A DNA stretch of 59,586 nt from Mesorhizobium sp. (GTDB taxonomy: Bacteria; Pseudomonadota; Alphaproteobacteria; Rhizobiales; Rhizobiaceae). Made by a program: the position numbers and the translations under genes. The notes below the pieces were generated by a model. The model was not told where the DNA came from. It was given only the letters and a program-made list of their open reading frames with translations, and did no database searches. The stretch is taken from assembly GCF_024710845.1 (NCBI RefSeq), contig NZ_JANJTZ010000009.1:1-59586 (forward strand), written 5' to 3'. How positions within the stretch are numbered: the stretch's first letter is position 1; each line of letters starts with the position of its first letter. Positions 37,154-47,853 of the stretch are shown piece by piece.

Positions 37154-37909
37154 TTGATCGAAACCCTCTTCGCCCCGCTGCTGCAGGTCTCGACGATGGA
37201 CCTGCTCGCGCTCGAGCCTCCCGGCTGGGGCGGAAACCTGCTTCGCGGGCTGTTGAATTCGGTCATCATCGCCGTCGGCGCCTTCGGCTTCGGCCTCGCC
37301 ATCGGCATCGGCGGCGCCTATGGCAAGCTCTACGGCGGACCGATCCTGCGCGACCTGCTCGAGGTCTACACGACGATCGTGCGGGCTGTTCCCGAACTCG
37401 TGCTGATCCTGATCCTCTATTTTGCCGGTACCGACCTGATCAACCGCGTGCTGGAGGCGCTCGGCTACGCGCGCATCGACATCAACGGGCTGGTGGCCGG
37501 CATCTGGGTGCTTGCCGTCGTGCAGGGCGCCTATTCGACGGAAGTGCTGCGCGGCGCGATCCTGTCGATCCCGCAGGGCCAGATCGAGGCGGCGCGTGCC
37601 TACGGCATGGCGCCGATGCTGATGATGCGCCGGATCACCCTGCCGGCTATGTTGCCCTTCGCAATTCCCGGGCTCGCCAATCTCTGGCTCATTGCGACCA
37701 AGGACACGGCGCTGCTCGCCATCGTCGGCTTCAACGAGCTGACGCAGGAGACGCGCACCGCGTCCGGCCAGACCAAGGCCTATTTCACCTTCTTCCTGGC
37801 GGCCGGCGTGCTCTATCTGCTGCTCACGCTGGTCTCGAACCAGATCATAGCGCGGGTCGAACGCTGGTCGCGGCGCGGCATGCCGTCGGTGTCGGGGAGC
37901 ACCCGATGA
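37154..37909 (+). CDS. Amino-acid ABC transporter permease (HisQ-like)
   Basis: The 251-residue permease has five or six helices, a VRAVPELVLILILYF segment and the EAA loop IEAARAYGMAPMLMMRRITLPAML. A TTG at 37154 gives the best-fitting length; ATG 37196 is the next start. Its stop overlaps the second permease start (ATGA), consistent with a heterodimeric pore. Confidence 0.9.
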   Translation: MIETLFAPLLQVSTMDLLALEPPGWGGNLLRGLLNSVIIAVGAFGFGLAIGIGGAYGKLYGGPILRDLLEVYTTIVRAVPELVLILILYFAGTDLINRVLEALGYARIDINGLVAGIWVLAVVQGAYSTEVLRGAILSIPQGQIEAARAYGMAPMLMMRRITLPAMLPFAIPGLANLWLIATKDTALLAIVGFNELTQETRTASGQTKAYFTFFLAAGVLYLLLTLVSNQIIARVERWSRRGMPSVSGSTR

Positions 37910-38715
37910 ACGTTCGCACGGCCAGCCTCGCCGAGTTCGCGGCACGCAGCCCGTGGCTGCAGCCGCACCGCATCCTGCTGATGGCGGTTGGGGTGGCGCT
38001 GGTCGCCGCCGCGGCGATATTCATGCGCTGGGACTGGCTGCCGAACTATTACGGCCTGGCGCTGCAAGGCATCTGGCGGACGGTCTGGATTCTGGTCGTC
38101 ACCTGCGTGCTGGGCATCATGCTGGCCGTGCCGCTGGGGCTAGCGCAGGCCGCGGGGCCGTGGTGGCTGGCGATGCCGGCCAACGCCTTCTGCACGGTGA
38201 TCCGCGGCACGCCGCTGCTCTTGCAGCTGTGGCTGCTCTATTACGGACTCGGCTCGCTGTTTCCCCAGTTTCCGTGGATCAGGCAGTCGGACCTGTGGCC
38301 TTACCTGCGCCAGGCCTGGCCCTACGCGGTGCTGTCTCTGACGCTTTCCTTCGCGGCCTATGAGGGCGAGGTGATGCGCGGCGCCTTCGCTGGCGTGCCG
38401 AAGGGCCAATTAGAGGCCGCGCGCGCCTACGGCATGCGGCCCTTCACCATCTTCCGCCGCATCTGGCTGCCGCAGGCGCTGCACCGGGCGCTGCCGACGC
38501 TGGCCGGCGAGACGGTGCTGCAGCTCAAGGCGACGCCGCTGGTGGCGACGATCACCGTCATCGACATCTATGCAGTCGCCTCGCGTGTGAGGCAGGACAC
38601 ATTCATCGTCTACGAGCCGCTGCTGCTGCTGGCGCTCATCTATCTGGTCATCTCGGGCATCATCATCTTGCTGTTCAGGAAGATGGAGGCCCGAATTCCG
38701 GTGCGGCTCGGATGA
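37906..38715 (+). CDS. Amino-acid ABC transporter permease (HisM-like)
   Basis: The 269-residue permease has a long N-terminal cytoplasmic stretch, TVIRGTPLLLQLWLLYYGLG and the EAA loop LEAARAYGMRPFTIFRRIWLPQAL. It pairs with the preceding permease. Both ends overlap neighbours by 4 bp, which links the transporter to the Ldh-family reductase downstream. Confidence 0.92.
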   Translation: MNVRTASLAEFAARSPWLQPHRILLMAVGVALVAAAAIFMRWDWLPNYYGLALQGIWRTVWILVVTCVLGIMLAVPLGLAQAAGPWWLAMPANAFCTVIRGTPLLLQLWLLYYGLGSLFPQFPWIRQSDLWPYLRQAWPYAVLSLTLSFAAYEGEVMRGAFAGVPKGQLEAARAYGMRPFTIFRRIWLPQALHRALPTLAGETVLQLKATPLVATITVIDIYAVASRVRQDTFIVYEPLLLLALIYLVISGIIILLFRKMEARIPVRLG

Positions 38716-39725
38716 GAATGCCCGCCATGGAGCGCATATCGCTGGCGGAAGCGGAGCGGCTCTGCATCGACGCGGCGCTCGCCGCCGGGGCGTCGGCGCC
38801 GGCTGCGGAGTCCATCGCCAGGGCCGCCGTGGCCGCCGAGGCCGAGGGCCAGCCGACGGTCGGGCTCGCCCATTTCATCGACTATCTCGACGCGCTGGAG
38901 GCGGGCCGGATCGACGGCACGGCAACGCCCTTGATCTCGCGGCCGGCGCCGGCCGTCATCCTGTCCGATGCGGGCGGCGGGACGGCGCATCTGGGCTTCG
39001 ACATGGCGTTCGAGGATCTGGTCGCGGTGGCGGAAACCTTCGGCGTCGCGATCTTCAGCCAGAAGAACGCCTATACCGCGGGCGCGCTGGGCTATTTCGT
39101 CGGACGCCTCGCCCAGCGCGGCCTTGTGGGTCTCGCGGCGACCAACGGGCCGGCCCTTCTCGCCGGCTCGGGCACGACGAAGCCGGTGTTCTGCACCAAC
39201 CCGCTCGCCTTCGCCGCGCCGACGGAACATGGGCCGTCACTGCTGATCGACCAGTCGTCCAGCGCGACCGCTTTCGTCAACATCCGTGCGGCCGCCGATC
39301 GTAGCGAGGCCATCCCCGACGGGTGGGCGCTGGGACCCGACGGCCAACCCACCACCGATCCGCATGCCGCGATGCGCGGCGCGCTCGTCGCTTTCGGCGG
39401 AGCGCGTGGCGCCAATATCGCGCTGATGGTGGAGGTGCTCGCGGCCGGCGTTTCGGGCGCGAACTGGTCGCTCGATGCGCCGTCCTTCGCGGAAGGCGGC
39501 AAATCACCGGGCAGCGGGTTGTTCGTCCTGGCGATCGACCCGCGGGTGTTCACGGACAACTTCGCGCGACGGACCGGGCGGCAGCTGGAGAAATTGTCGA
39601 ACCAGTTCGGACTGCACGTGCCGGGAGAAGGAAAGGCGAAGCAGCGGGCGAGGTCCGACCGCGACGGGATGGCGGTCGACACCGCGGTCCTGGCGCGGAT
39701 CCGGTCTCAACCGTCCCGTACATGA
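38712..39725 (+). CDS. Ldh/DpkA-family NAD(P)H oxidoreductase
   Basis: The 337-residue protein belongs to the malate/L-lactate/ureidoglycolate dehydrogenase family that includes the cyclic-imine reductase DpkA. Features include the N-terminal EAEGQPTVGLAHF (where the catalytic His pair region lies) and AIFSQKNAYTAGALGYFV, LAATNGPALLAGSGTTKPVFCTNPLAFA, and a C-terminal helical cap. Translationally coupled to an amino-acid transporter and close to arginine-type enzymes, reduction of piperideine- or pyrroline-2-carboxylate is the likeliest reaction, but malate or lactate analogues cannot be excluded. Confidence 0.85.
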   Translation: MRMPAMERISLAEAERLCIDAALAAGASAPAAESIARAAVAAEAEGQPTVGLAHFIDYLDALEAGRIDGTATPLISRPAPAVILSDAGGGTAHLGFDMAFEDLVAVAETFGVAIFSQKNAYTAGALGYFVGRLAQRGLVGLAATNGPALLAGSGTTKPVFCTNPLAFAAPTEHGPSLLIDQSSSATAFVNIRAAADRSEAIPDGWALGPDGQPTTDPHAAMRGALVAFGGARGANIALMVEVLAAGVSGANWSLDAPSFAEGGKSPGSGLFVLAIDPRVFTDNFARRTGRQLEKLSNQFGLHVPGEGKAKQRARSDRDGMAVDTAVLARIRSQPSRT

Positions 39726-39750
39726 AAGACCCCGCCTGAGCGGGGTCTTC
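39726..39750. terminator. Bidirectional terminator between Ldh and CsbD genes
   Basis: AAGACCCCGC/GCGGGGTCTT forms a 10-bp stem with a CTGA loop directly after the Ldh stop. The A and T flanks allow function on both strands for the convergent genes. Confidence 0.8.
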
Positions 39751-39771
39751 CATTCGATCGAACTGCGCGGA

Positions 39772-39969
39772 TCAGTGGCGCGAGAGCCAGGAATCGATGT
39801 CCTTCTCGGCGGCGTCCTGCGCCTTGCCGTAGCGTTCCTGCAGGCGGCCGGCGAGTTCGCGGCGGTTGCCCTTGATGACGTCGAGATCGTCATTCGTGAG
39901 CTTGCCCCACTGCTGCTGGACCTTGCCCTTGAACTGCTCCCAATTGCCTTCGACCTGATTCCAATTCAT
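39772..39969 (-). CDS. CsbD-family small stress protein
   Basis: The 65-residue hydrophilic protein begins MNWNQVEGNWEQFKGKVQQQ and contains LTNDDLDVIKGNRRELAGRL, the classic CsbD pattern of small general-stress proteins. AAGGAG lies eight bases before the ATG. Longer frames upstream are unrelated. Its exact role is unknown in the family. Confidence 0.92.
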   Translation of the reverse strand: MNWNQVEGNWEQFKGKVQQQWGKLTNDDLDVIKGNRRELAGRLQERYGKAQDAAEKDIDSWLSRH

Positions 39970-40199
39970 GGCGCATCTCCTTGATTTCGAACGAGCCGGC
40001 GACGCTGCCGGTCTGGGAGGAAAACGCGACGAGGCGTCCAAGGTTCCAAGGCGTCTCACCCTGCTTCCAAAGAAAGGTCCGGCGTATCGCCGAATCGTTT
40101 TCGGGCGCGCGCCAGCGGCTCCGGCGACATGGCTCGCCAGAGGATAAGGCTCGGGGACAGAGGATGGACGCTGTGCTTCGGCCAGCGCCGGACCGACCG

Positions 40200-40640
40200 T
40201 CAGGACGTGTCCGGCGCGCGCGGCGCCGCGAGCGCATAGGCGGGTACGGCCAGCGCGCTGGCAGGCGCGATCCGCGATCCCGCCGACCGCCGGCGGGCTG
40301 TCCTCAGCATCCACGCCAGGAGAGTTGCCCACACGAGCGACAGAGCCCGCAGGCGGAGCGCCAGATGCGCGGCGTCGGCCGGCTCGTTGCCGGGTGCATC
40401 GGACATCGCGGGATCGGGGCATCCGCGGCCCAGCGGCGGCGCACCGCGTTGGCGGGCATGACCGGCGACCTGCGCGACCATTTCGGCCCGGCGCAATAGC
40501 CCGAGGATACGGCAGCGCTCGGGGCGGGATGCGTGGCGCGCGCGGTCGGCGAGATCGGCGAGCACCAGCAGCACGGCGACGATGCGTCTGATGATGTCGG
40601 TCTGCGTCGCCCAGTCCATCGCGGCCCCCGTTTCGGTCAC
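40200..40640 (-). CDS. Hypothetical protein with two hydrophobic segments
   Basis: The 146-residue frame begins MTETGAAMDWATQTDIIRR; GTG at 40640 or ATG at 40619 may be the start. It contains a hydrophobic helix IVAVLLVLADLA and a second, LVWATLLAWML, separated by an arginine-rich cytoplasmic-looking segment. I do not recognise a named family. The reading frame runs cleanly between csbD and rpsA with high GC3, which supports a real gene. Confidence 0.5.
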   Translation of the reverse strand: MTETGAAMDWATQTDIIRRIVAVLLVLADLADRARHASRPERCRILGLLRRAEMVAQVAGHARQRGAPPLGRGCPDPAMSDAPGNEPADAAHLALRLRALSLVWATLLAWMLRTARRRSAGSRIAPASALAVPAYALAAPRAPDTS

Positions 40641-40796
40641 GCGCAGTGTGGGGGCGGTGGCGAGGGGTGTGGATCGATTTTCTTCCCGAAGCGCAGAAAT
40701 CCGGGCCCGACCGGCCCGCCGAGATGAAATCCATCCACGTCGGCCCTAGAACGAGGCTGGGCCGACGCAGGACGAATCGGGTGGGCCACGCAAAAT

Positions 40797-40830
40797 GAAA
40801 AACCCCGCCGGATCGCTCCGGCGGGGCTTT
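40797..40830 (-). terminator. rpsA terminator
   Basis: On the minus strand GCCCCGCCGGA-GCGA-TCCGGCGGGG is followed by TTTTTC, giving a 10-11-bp stem with a GCGA tetraloop 25-30 bp past the rpsA stop. Confidence 0.9.
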
Positions 40831-40855
40831 CACATTGTATCGACGTCGGTCGATC

Positions 40856-42541
40856 CTAGTTGCGGCTCTTGAGCGCTGCGCCCAGGATGTCGCCGAGCGA
40901 TGCGCCGGAGTCGGTGGAACCGTACTGAGCGACGGCTTCCTTCTCCTCGGCGATTTCCAGCGCCTTGACCGAGACCTGCACCTTGCGGGTCTTCTTGTCG
41001 TAGGCGATGACGCGGGCGTCGAGCTTCTGGCCGACCGAGAAGCGCTCGGGGCGCTGCTCGTCGCGGTCGCGCGACAAGTCGTTGCGCTTGATGAAGCTCT
41101 CGAGACCGCTCTCGACAAGCCGCACCTCGAGACCGCCGTCGGTGATCTTCGTCACTTCGCAGGTGACGACGGCGTTCTTGCGCAGGTCGCCCGAGCCGGC
41201 ATCGGCGCCGGTGTCACGCTGCAGCTGCTTGATGCCGAGCGAGATGCGCTCCTTGTCGATGTCGATGTCGAGCACCTGGGCCTGCACCATCTGGCCGCGC
41301 TGATACTCCTCGATCACCTGCTCGCCCGGACGGGTCCAGTCGAGGTCGGAGAGATGGACCATGCCGTCCACGTCGCCGTCGAGGCCGATGAACAGGCCGA
41401 ACTCGGTCTTGTTCTTGACCTCGCCCTCCACGGTCGAGCCGACCGGGTGGCTGCGCACGAAGGCTTCCCACGGATTCTCGAGCGTCTGCTTGAGACCGAG
41501 CGAGATGCGGCGCTTGGCCGGATCGACCTCGAGCACCACGACGTCAACGTCCTGGCTGGTCGAGAGGATCTTGCCGGGATGGACGTTCTTCTTGGTCCAG
41601 GACATCTCGGAGACGTGGATGAGGCCTTCGATGCCGGGCTCCAGCTCCACGAATGCACCGTAGTCGGTGATGTTCGTGACGGTTCCCTTGATCTTCTTGC
41701 CGATCGGGAACTTCGTGCCGATGTCGCCCCACGGATCCGACTCGAGCTGCTTCATGCCGAGCGAGATGCGGTGGGTTTCCTGGTTGATGCGGATGATCTG
41801 CACCTTGACCGTCTGACCGATGTTGAGGATTTCGGTCGGATGGTTGACGCGGCGCCAGGCCATGTCAGTGACGTGCAGCAGGCCATCGATGCCGCCGAGG
41901 TCGACGAACGCACCGTAGTCGGTGATGTTCTTGACCACGCCCTCGACCACCTGACCCTCTTCGAGGTTCTGGACGATCTCGGAACGCTGCTCGGCACGGC
42001 TCTCCTCGAGCACGGTGCGGCGCGACACGACGATGTTGCCGCGGCGGCGATCCATCTTGAGGATCTCGAAGGGCTGCGGCGTGTGCATGAGGGGCGTGAC
42101 GTCGCGGATCGGACGGATGTCGACCTGCGAACGCGGCAGGAAGGCAACGGCGCCGTCGAGGTCGACCGTGAAGCCGCCCTTGACCTGGTTGAAGATGACG
42201 CCTTCGACGCGCTCTCCGCGGTTGAACTTCTCTTCGAGCTTGACCCAGCTTTCCTCGCGGCGAGCCTTCTCGCGCGACAGGACGGCTTCGCCAAGCGCGT
42301 TCTCGATGCGCTCGACCATGACCTCGACCGTGTCGCCGGCCTTGAGATCCTTGGCCTTGGTGCCGAATTCCTTGAGCGGTACGCGACCTTCGACCTTCAG
42401 GCCGACGTCGATGATGGCCATGTCCTTTTCAATGGACGTGATGATTCCGCGGACGACCGATCCTTCGGCGGAATTGCTCTCCGAAAAGGATTCGTCGAGC
42501 AGGCTCGCGAAATCGTCGCGAGAGGGATTTGCAGCTGACAT
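40856..42541 (-). CDS. rpsA: 30S ribosomal protein S1
   Basis: This 561-residue protein consists of six S1 RNA-binding repeats. Recurring motifs are VKNITDYGAFVDLGGIDGLLHVTDM, VTNITDYGAFVELEPGIEGLIHVSEM and VKNKTEFGLFIGLDGDVDGMVHLSDL. It helps mRNA bind the 30S subunit and is essential. It follows cmk on the same strand as is usual in alphaproteobacteria. A strong terminator closes the unit. Confidence 0.98.
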   Translation of the reverse strand: MSAANPSRDDFASLLDESFSESNSAEGSVVRGIITSIEKDMAIIDVGLKVEGRVPLKEFGTKAKDLKAGDTVEVMVERIENALGEAVLSREKARREESWVKLEEKFNRGERVEGVIFNQVKGGFTVDLDGAVAFLPRSQVDIRPIRDVTPLMHTPQPFEILKMDRRRGNIVVSRRTVLEESRAEQRSEIVQNLEEGQVVEGVVKNITDYGAFVDLGGIDGLLHVTDMAWRRVNHPTEILNIGQTVKVQIIRINQETHRISLGMKQLESDPWGDIGTKFPIGKKIKGTVTNITDYGAFVELEPGIEGLIHVSEMSWTKKNVHPGKILSTSQDVDVVVLEVDPAKRRISLGLKQTLENPWEAFVRSHPVGSTVEGEVKNKTEFGLFIGLDGDVDGMVHLSDLDWTRPGEQVIEEYQRGQMVQAQVLDIDIDKERISLGIKQLQRDTGADAGSGDLRKNAVVTCEVTKITDGGLEVRLVESGLESFIKRNDLSRDRDEQRPERFSVGQKLDARVIAYDKKTRKVQVSVKALEIAEEKEAVAQYGSTDSGASLGDILGAALKSRN

Positions 42542-42732
42542 GTGTTCTCCTGGACATCCCGCGATGCGGGACGGAGCGCCGTGGTTAGAGTTGCGTTGAC
42601 CTGCCGGCGTTCCGGGCTAAAAGCCCTGGTGCCGCCCGTAGCGGCAAGTTCCGGCGCATGAGAATGCTGGCAGGCTGGTTCAGGGGCCAGAAATGGCTGG
42701 CGAGCTTCCGCTTGGAATGGCTTGCCGCCGGA

Positions 42733-43380
42733 TCAGGCCTCGTTCCGTTTGGCCAGCACACCATCGACGATGGCCCGAGCCGCCCGGAACGCGGCCTCTA
42801 TAGACATTTCGGACGTATCGAGCAAGTGCGCGTCTGACGCCGGCCGCAGGGGCGAGTCGGCGCGGCCGATGTCGCGCTCGTCGCGGCGGCGGATGTCGGC
42901 GAGAATCTCGGCGACATCCGCGTGTCCGCCCCGGTCTTCGATATCGCGCAGGCGGCGCTGCGCGCGCACCTCCGGGCTCGCCGTCACATAGAGTTTCACG
43001 TCGGCGTCCGGCGTCACGACGGTGCCGATGTCGCGGCCGTCGAGCACGGCGCCGCCAGGCTGGCGGGCAAACTCCCGCTGCTTCTCGACCAGCAGGCGCC
43101 GCACCTCCGAGATCACGGCGACGCGCGAGGCCGCCTCGCCGACGCTGTGCGCAGAGAGTGCGTGCTTGTCGAGATTGCCAAGGTCGACGCGGCGCGCAGC
43201 TTCGATCGCGTGCGCCTCGTCGTCCAGCGGCTGGCCGCCGCGGATCAATTCGTGGGCCACGGCGCGATAGGTCAGCCCGGTGTCGAGATGCGGCAGGTGA
43301 TAATAGTCGGCAAGGCGACGCGCGAGCGTGCCCTTGCCCGAGGCGGCCGGTCCGTCGATGGCGATGAGGAGACTGGTCAT
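42733..43380 (-). CDS. cmk: Cytidylate kinase
   Basis: The 215-residue enzyme phosphorylates CMP and dCMP. The P-loop GPAASGKGT (10-18), [35 protein letters not shown] and a [16 protein letters not shown] lid are all present. The ATG at 43380 ([10 protein letters not shown]) is chosen; a GTG/ATG four codons upstream is possible. Normally it sits directly next to aroA; here two extra genes lie between them. Confidence 0.96.
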   Translation of the reverse strand: MTSLLIAIDGPAASGKGTLARRLADYYHLPHLDTGLTYRAVAHELIRGGQPLDDEAHAIEAARRVDLGNLDKHALSAHSVGEAASRVAVISEVRRLLVEKQREFARQPGGAVLDGRDIGTVVTPDADVKLYVTASPEVRAQRRLRDIEDRGGHADVAEILADIRRRDERDIGRADSPLRPASDAHLLDTSEMSIEAAFRAARAIVDGVLAKRNEA

Positions 43381-43446
43381 GGCCGGCATCAAGCCTGTCT
43401 CGACATTTTGCGCAAGTGCGGACTCAGCCCTAGACCAAGATGAAGT

Positions 43447-44994
43447 CTAGCCCCAGAACCGCCTGGAGTCTTTCAGAGTGCGCCAGAGACCGGCGGCTTC
43501 TTTCCATGCGATCTCCGCACGCAACTGCGTCGCTCCGAGGATCCAGCCCACCGCACGCTGGAGTTCGGGATCGGCCGTGGGGGCGAAGGCCGGATCGGTC
43601 ACCAGTCGCCGAAGCATCGCCGCGTCGTTGAGCTCTCCGAAGATGTCCTGCAGGGCCGCGAGGCGGCGGGACAGGCGCGCGGTCCGCTTCGGCTCGTAGA
43701 GCGGGCTGAAGAATTCGAACGTGTAGCGCAGCTTCTTCAGCTCCTTGCGCAGTTGGTGGCGCTCCGCCACGCTGAGCTTTTTCAGGCCGCGCGCGTGATT
43801 GCGCGTCTTCTTCCAACGTCGTGCCAGGGCTTGGTCGGCAAAGGCAGACACGGGCGCGGCAAGCCGCTTCGACTGGTCGAGATCCGATTCCTCGAACCAG
43901 CCCCGGGTTTCGACGAAGCGAACCAGGTCGAGCTCGAAAGCCTGCACCCGGCGTCCGTTCAACACCCGCAGCAGCCTTTCGCGTTCTTCGGCGGAATGCC
44001 GTGCGAACAGGCCGGCAAGCGCCGCGAGCGAGGTCTCGTCAGGATATCGCGCCGCTTCCGCGCCAACGATGTCACGACCCGCCACGTCCATGTCGCGCAG
44101 GCGGCTGACTTCGCCTGCCAGCCAGCCAGCCTCCTCGGCGAGCCGGCCGAGCTCGGCGCTGCGGGCAACATGCTGGAAGATGGAAAACCAGCTGCGCAGG
44201 CGGCGCAGTCCGACCCGAAGCTGGTGCGGCCCTTCCATGTCGTCCGCATCGCGCACGACATCGATGTTGGCGCAGATCTGGTCGGCGCATTCGCGCGTGA
44301 TGTCGCGCGCAGCCGCCTCGATCGACATATCGCCGGCCAGCGGCACGTCGACGGCGTTGCGCGGCACCGGCGGGGGCGAGACGCGGCCTTCCGCTGCCAG
44401 GAGCTCCGCGCGGGCGGACTTGGGCAGGCGCGAGAAGCGCAATCCACCATCCGGATAGAGCGCGTTCGCGACCTCGAACAATGCCCGCGGGCTGCCTTCG
44501 ACCCGCTCGATCTCAAGCTCGTTCCAGGGAGCCGTGGCACCCTGGGCCGAGATGGTGCCGATATCGGTCGATATTTCGACCCTCGCGCCGTCGGGCAGCG
44601 CAACCACGCCGCTCGACCGCTTGAAGCGCATGTCGGCGACGACGATCAGCTCCTTGCCCTGGCAGAGGTCGACGACGCGGGTTCGCAGCGCTTCGTCGGG
44701 GATCGCGTTCGGGTCGGGGGTGCGGCCTCGAATGACCGTCTCGGATTCCTGCACGTCGGTGAAGCCGCCGAGCGCCTGGCGGCCGGCTTTGACCGTCTGC
44801 AGGGACCGCCTGCCGTCACGCCGCGTCCGCAACGCGATGCCGGCATCACGAAGCGCGCGGTCGGGCGTATCGTAGTAGAGAGTGCTGAGAGTTCGCGTAT
44901 GTGGCCCGGCAAAGGAACTATCGAGGCCCTTCACCCGGGCCCACAGCCTGGCGGGTGGCTCCGAGAGCACGAATTTGAGTTCCATCTCCCGCAT
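43447..44994 (-). CDS. CYTH-CHAD domain protein (triphosphatase-like)
   Basis: The 515-residue protein has an N-terminal CYTH domain (ELKFVLSE, TLYYDTPDRALRDAGIALRTRRDGRR, QTVKAGRQALGGF; metal- and phosphate-binding Glu/Arg/Lys in a tunnel) and a C-terminal CHAD helical domain with conserved histidines (MEGPHQLRVGLRRLRSW, HARGLKKLSVAERHQLRKELKKLRY). Such proteins hydrolyse inorganic triphosphate or bind polyphosphate granules. It is inserted between cmk and aroA with an SDR gene. Confidence 0.9.
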   Translation of the reverse strand: MREMELKFVLSEPPARLWARVKGLDSSFAGPHTRTLSTLYYDTPDRALRDAGIALRTRRDGRRSLQTVKAGRQALGGFTDVQESETVIRGRTPDPNAIPDEALRTRVVDLCQGKELIVVADMRFKRSSGVVALPDGARVEISTDIGTISAQGATAPWNELEIERVEGSPRALFEVANALYPDGGLRFSRLPKSARAELLAAEGRVSPPPVPRNAVDVPLAGDMSIEAAARDITRECADQICANIDVVRDADDMEGPHQLRVGLRRLRSWFSIFQHVARSAELGRLAEEAGWLAGEVSRLRDMDVAGRDIVGAEAARYPDETSLAALAGLFARHSAEERERLLRVLNGRRVQAFELDLVRFVETRGWFEESDLDQSKRLAAPVSAFADQALARRWKKTRNHARGLKKLSVAERHQLRKELKKLRYTFEFFSPLYEPKRTARLSRRLAALQDIFGELNDAAMLRRLVTDPAFAPTADPELQRAVGWILGATQLRAEIAWKEAAGLWRTLKDSRRFWG

Positions 44995-45081
44995 GGAGGA
45001 TGATCCGTTCCGATCCCGCGCAAAGCCGGCGCGCCGGCAGCCGGGAGCCTACCGACGCCCGTGGGCAAGGCTATCTGCCTG

Positions 45082-45789
45082 TCATGATATCGATCGCATC
45101 AGGCCGCCGTCGACCCTGAGATTCTGGCCGGTGATATATGCCGCACCGTCGGAGACGAGGAACGAAATGGTCGCCGCGATCTCGTCGCTGGTGCCGTAGC
45201 GCTGCATCGGCACACCGGCGCGCCGCTCCTCGGTTGCCGGCAGGCTGTCGATCCAGCCGGGCAGGACGTTGTTCATGCGCACCTTCGAGGCCGCATATTC
45301 ATCGGCGAAGAGCTTGGTGTAGGCGGCGAGCCCCGCCCGCGCCACGGCGGACGTCGGGAACATCGGGCTCGGTTCCGACACCCAGGCGGTCGAGATGTTG
45401 ACGATCGCACCGCCACCCTGCTTGCTCATGACCGGCGCGACCAGCCGCACTGCGCGCACGACATTCATGAAATAGACGTCGAAGCCCTTGTGCCACTGTT
45501 CGTCGGTGATCTCGAGCAAAGGTGCGCGCGGGCCGTGGCCGGCGCTGTTGACAAGCGCATCGATGCGGCCCCAGCGCGCCAGAGCGAGGTCGACGAAACG
45601 CTTCAGGTCGTCGTTCGACTGGTTGGAACCGGTGACGCCAAGTCCGCCAAGCTCCTTGGCCAGGGCCTCGCCCTTGCCGGAAGACGAGAGAATGCCGACG
45701 GCGAATCCGTCGGCCGCCAGGCGGCGAGCCGCCGCCGCGCCCATGCCGGAACCGCCACCGACGACGAGGGCAACCTTCTGCACGTTCAT
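45082..45789 (-). CDS. SDR-family protein lacking the catalytic Tyr-Lys pair
   Basis: The 235-residue Rossmann protein keeps the NAD(P) loop VVGGGSGMGAAAA, NSAGHG and S133 in IVNIS. The usual YxxxK is replaced by S147...R151 (in PTSAVARAGL). It may bind cofactor without classical dehydrogenase activity, or use different residues. The C-terminal YITGQNLRVDGGLMRS is normal. Its gene lies between aroA and the CYTH-CHAD gene. Substrate unknown. Confidence 0.85.
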   Translation of the reverse strand: MNVQKVALVVGGGSGMGAAAARRLAADGFAVGILSSSGKGEALAKELGGLGVTGSNQSNDDLKRFVDLALARWGRIDALVNSAGHGPRAPLLEITDEQWHKGFDVYFMNVVRAVRLVAPVMSKQGGGAIVNISTAWVSEPSPMFPTSAVARAGLAAYTKLFADEYAASKVRMNNVLPGWIDSLPATEERRAGVPMQRYGTSDEIAATISFLVSDGAAYITGQNLRVDGGLMRSIS

Positions 45790-45849
45790 TTCATTCGTTC
45801 CTTGCTGTCGCGAGCGGCGAACCGCAGGCCTGCCTGTTCTCGCCGGGCG

Positions 45850-47247
<1,398 letters not shown>

Positions 47248-47341
47248 CTAGCATGCGTCCGCGGGACGGTCATCCCCGCCGCGCGGCTGTCTCGCGCGTC
47301 CATGTCCGGGCAGGGCGGCAATTCCGGCCCTGAATAGGCTT

Positions 47342-47370
47342 TGACAGTGGCTCCACTTGTGGATATGGGA
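47342..47370 (+). promoter_or_regulatory. Probable sigma-70-type promoter for the TIGR02300 gene
   Basis: TTGACA (47342-47347) is followed after 17 bases by TATGGG (47365-47370), about 95 bp before the GTG start. The -35 is perfect, the -10 is weak. Confidence 0.45.
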
Positions 47371-47463
47371 CCGAACTCATTTTTACGGCGCGGCTCCGGC
47401 GGACGATCGCCCGCGCGGCGCGGCCCGGGCTCTCTCCGGGCCTGTTTCCACGAGGCGGACACA

Positions 47464-47853
47464 GTGGCGAAACCTGAACTTGGCACGAAACGTATCGACC
47501 CGGAGACGGGCAAGAAATTCTACGACCTGAACCGCGACCCGATCGTCTCTCCCTACACGGGCAAGAGCTATCCGCGGTCCTATTTCGAGTCGACCGTCCT
47601 CAGCAAGATCGAGGAGGAAGAGGAAGTCGTCGAGAAGGAACTGGACGCCGAGGACGATGCCCCCGAAATCGTCAGCCTCGAAGAGGCCGACGACGAGACC
47701 AAGAGCCCCGCGGACGACATTCCGGACCTGGGCGACGACGATGTCGAGATCGACGACGAGGACGACGACACCTTCCTGCCCGACGAGGAGGAAGAGGACG
47801 ACGACGTTGCCGATATCATCGGCGTCGGCGGCGAGGACGACGACGAAATCTGA
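47464..47853 (+). CDS. TIGR02300 family acidic protein
   Basis: The 129-residue protein starts with VAKPELGTKRIDPETGKKFYDLNRDPIVSPYTGKSY, the conserved part of an alphaproteobacterial family of unknown function. It then becomes an extremely acidic tail with long runs of Asp and Glu. The GTG at 47464 gives the conserved start and has GAGG upstream; ATG 47368 would add an unrelated leader. It faces aroA divergently and precedes tRNA-Ala, a familiar rhizobial order. Confidence 0.88.
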   Translation: MAKPELGTKRIDPETGKKFYDLNRDPIVSPYTGKSYPRSYFESTVLSKIEEEEEVVEKELDAEDDAPEIVSLEEADDETKSPADDIPDLGDDDVEIDDEDDDTFLPDEEEEDDDVADIIGVGGEDDDEI

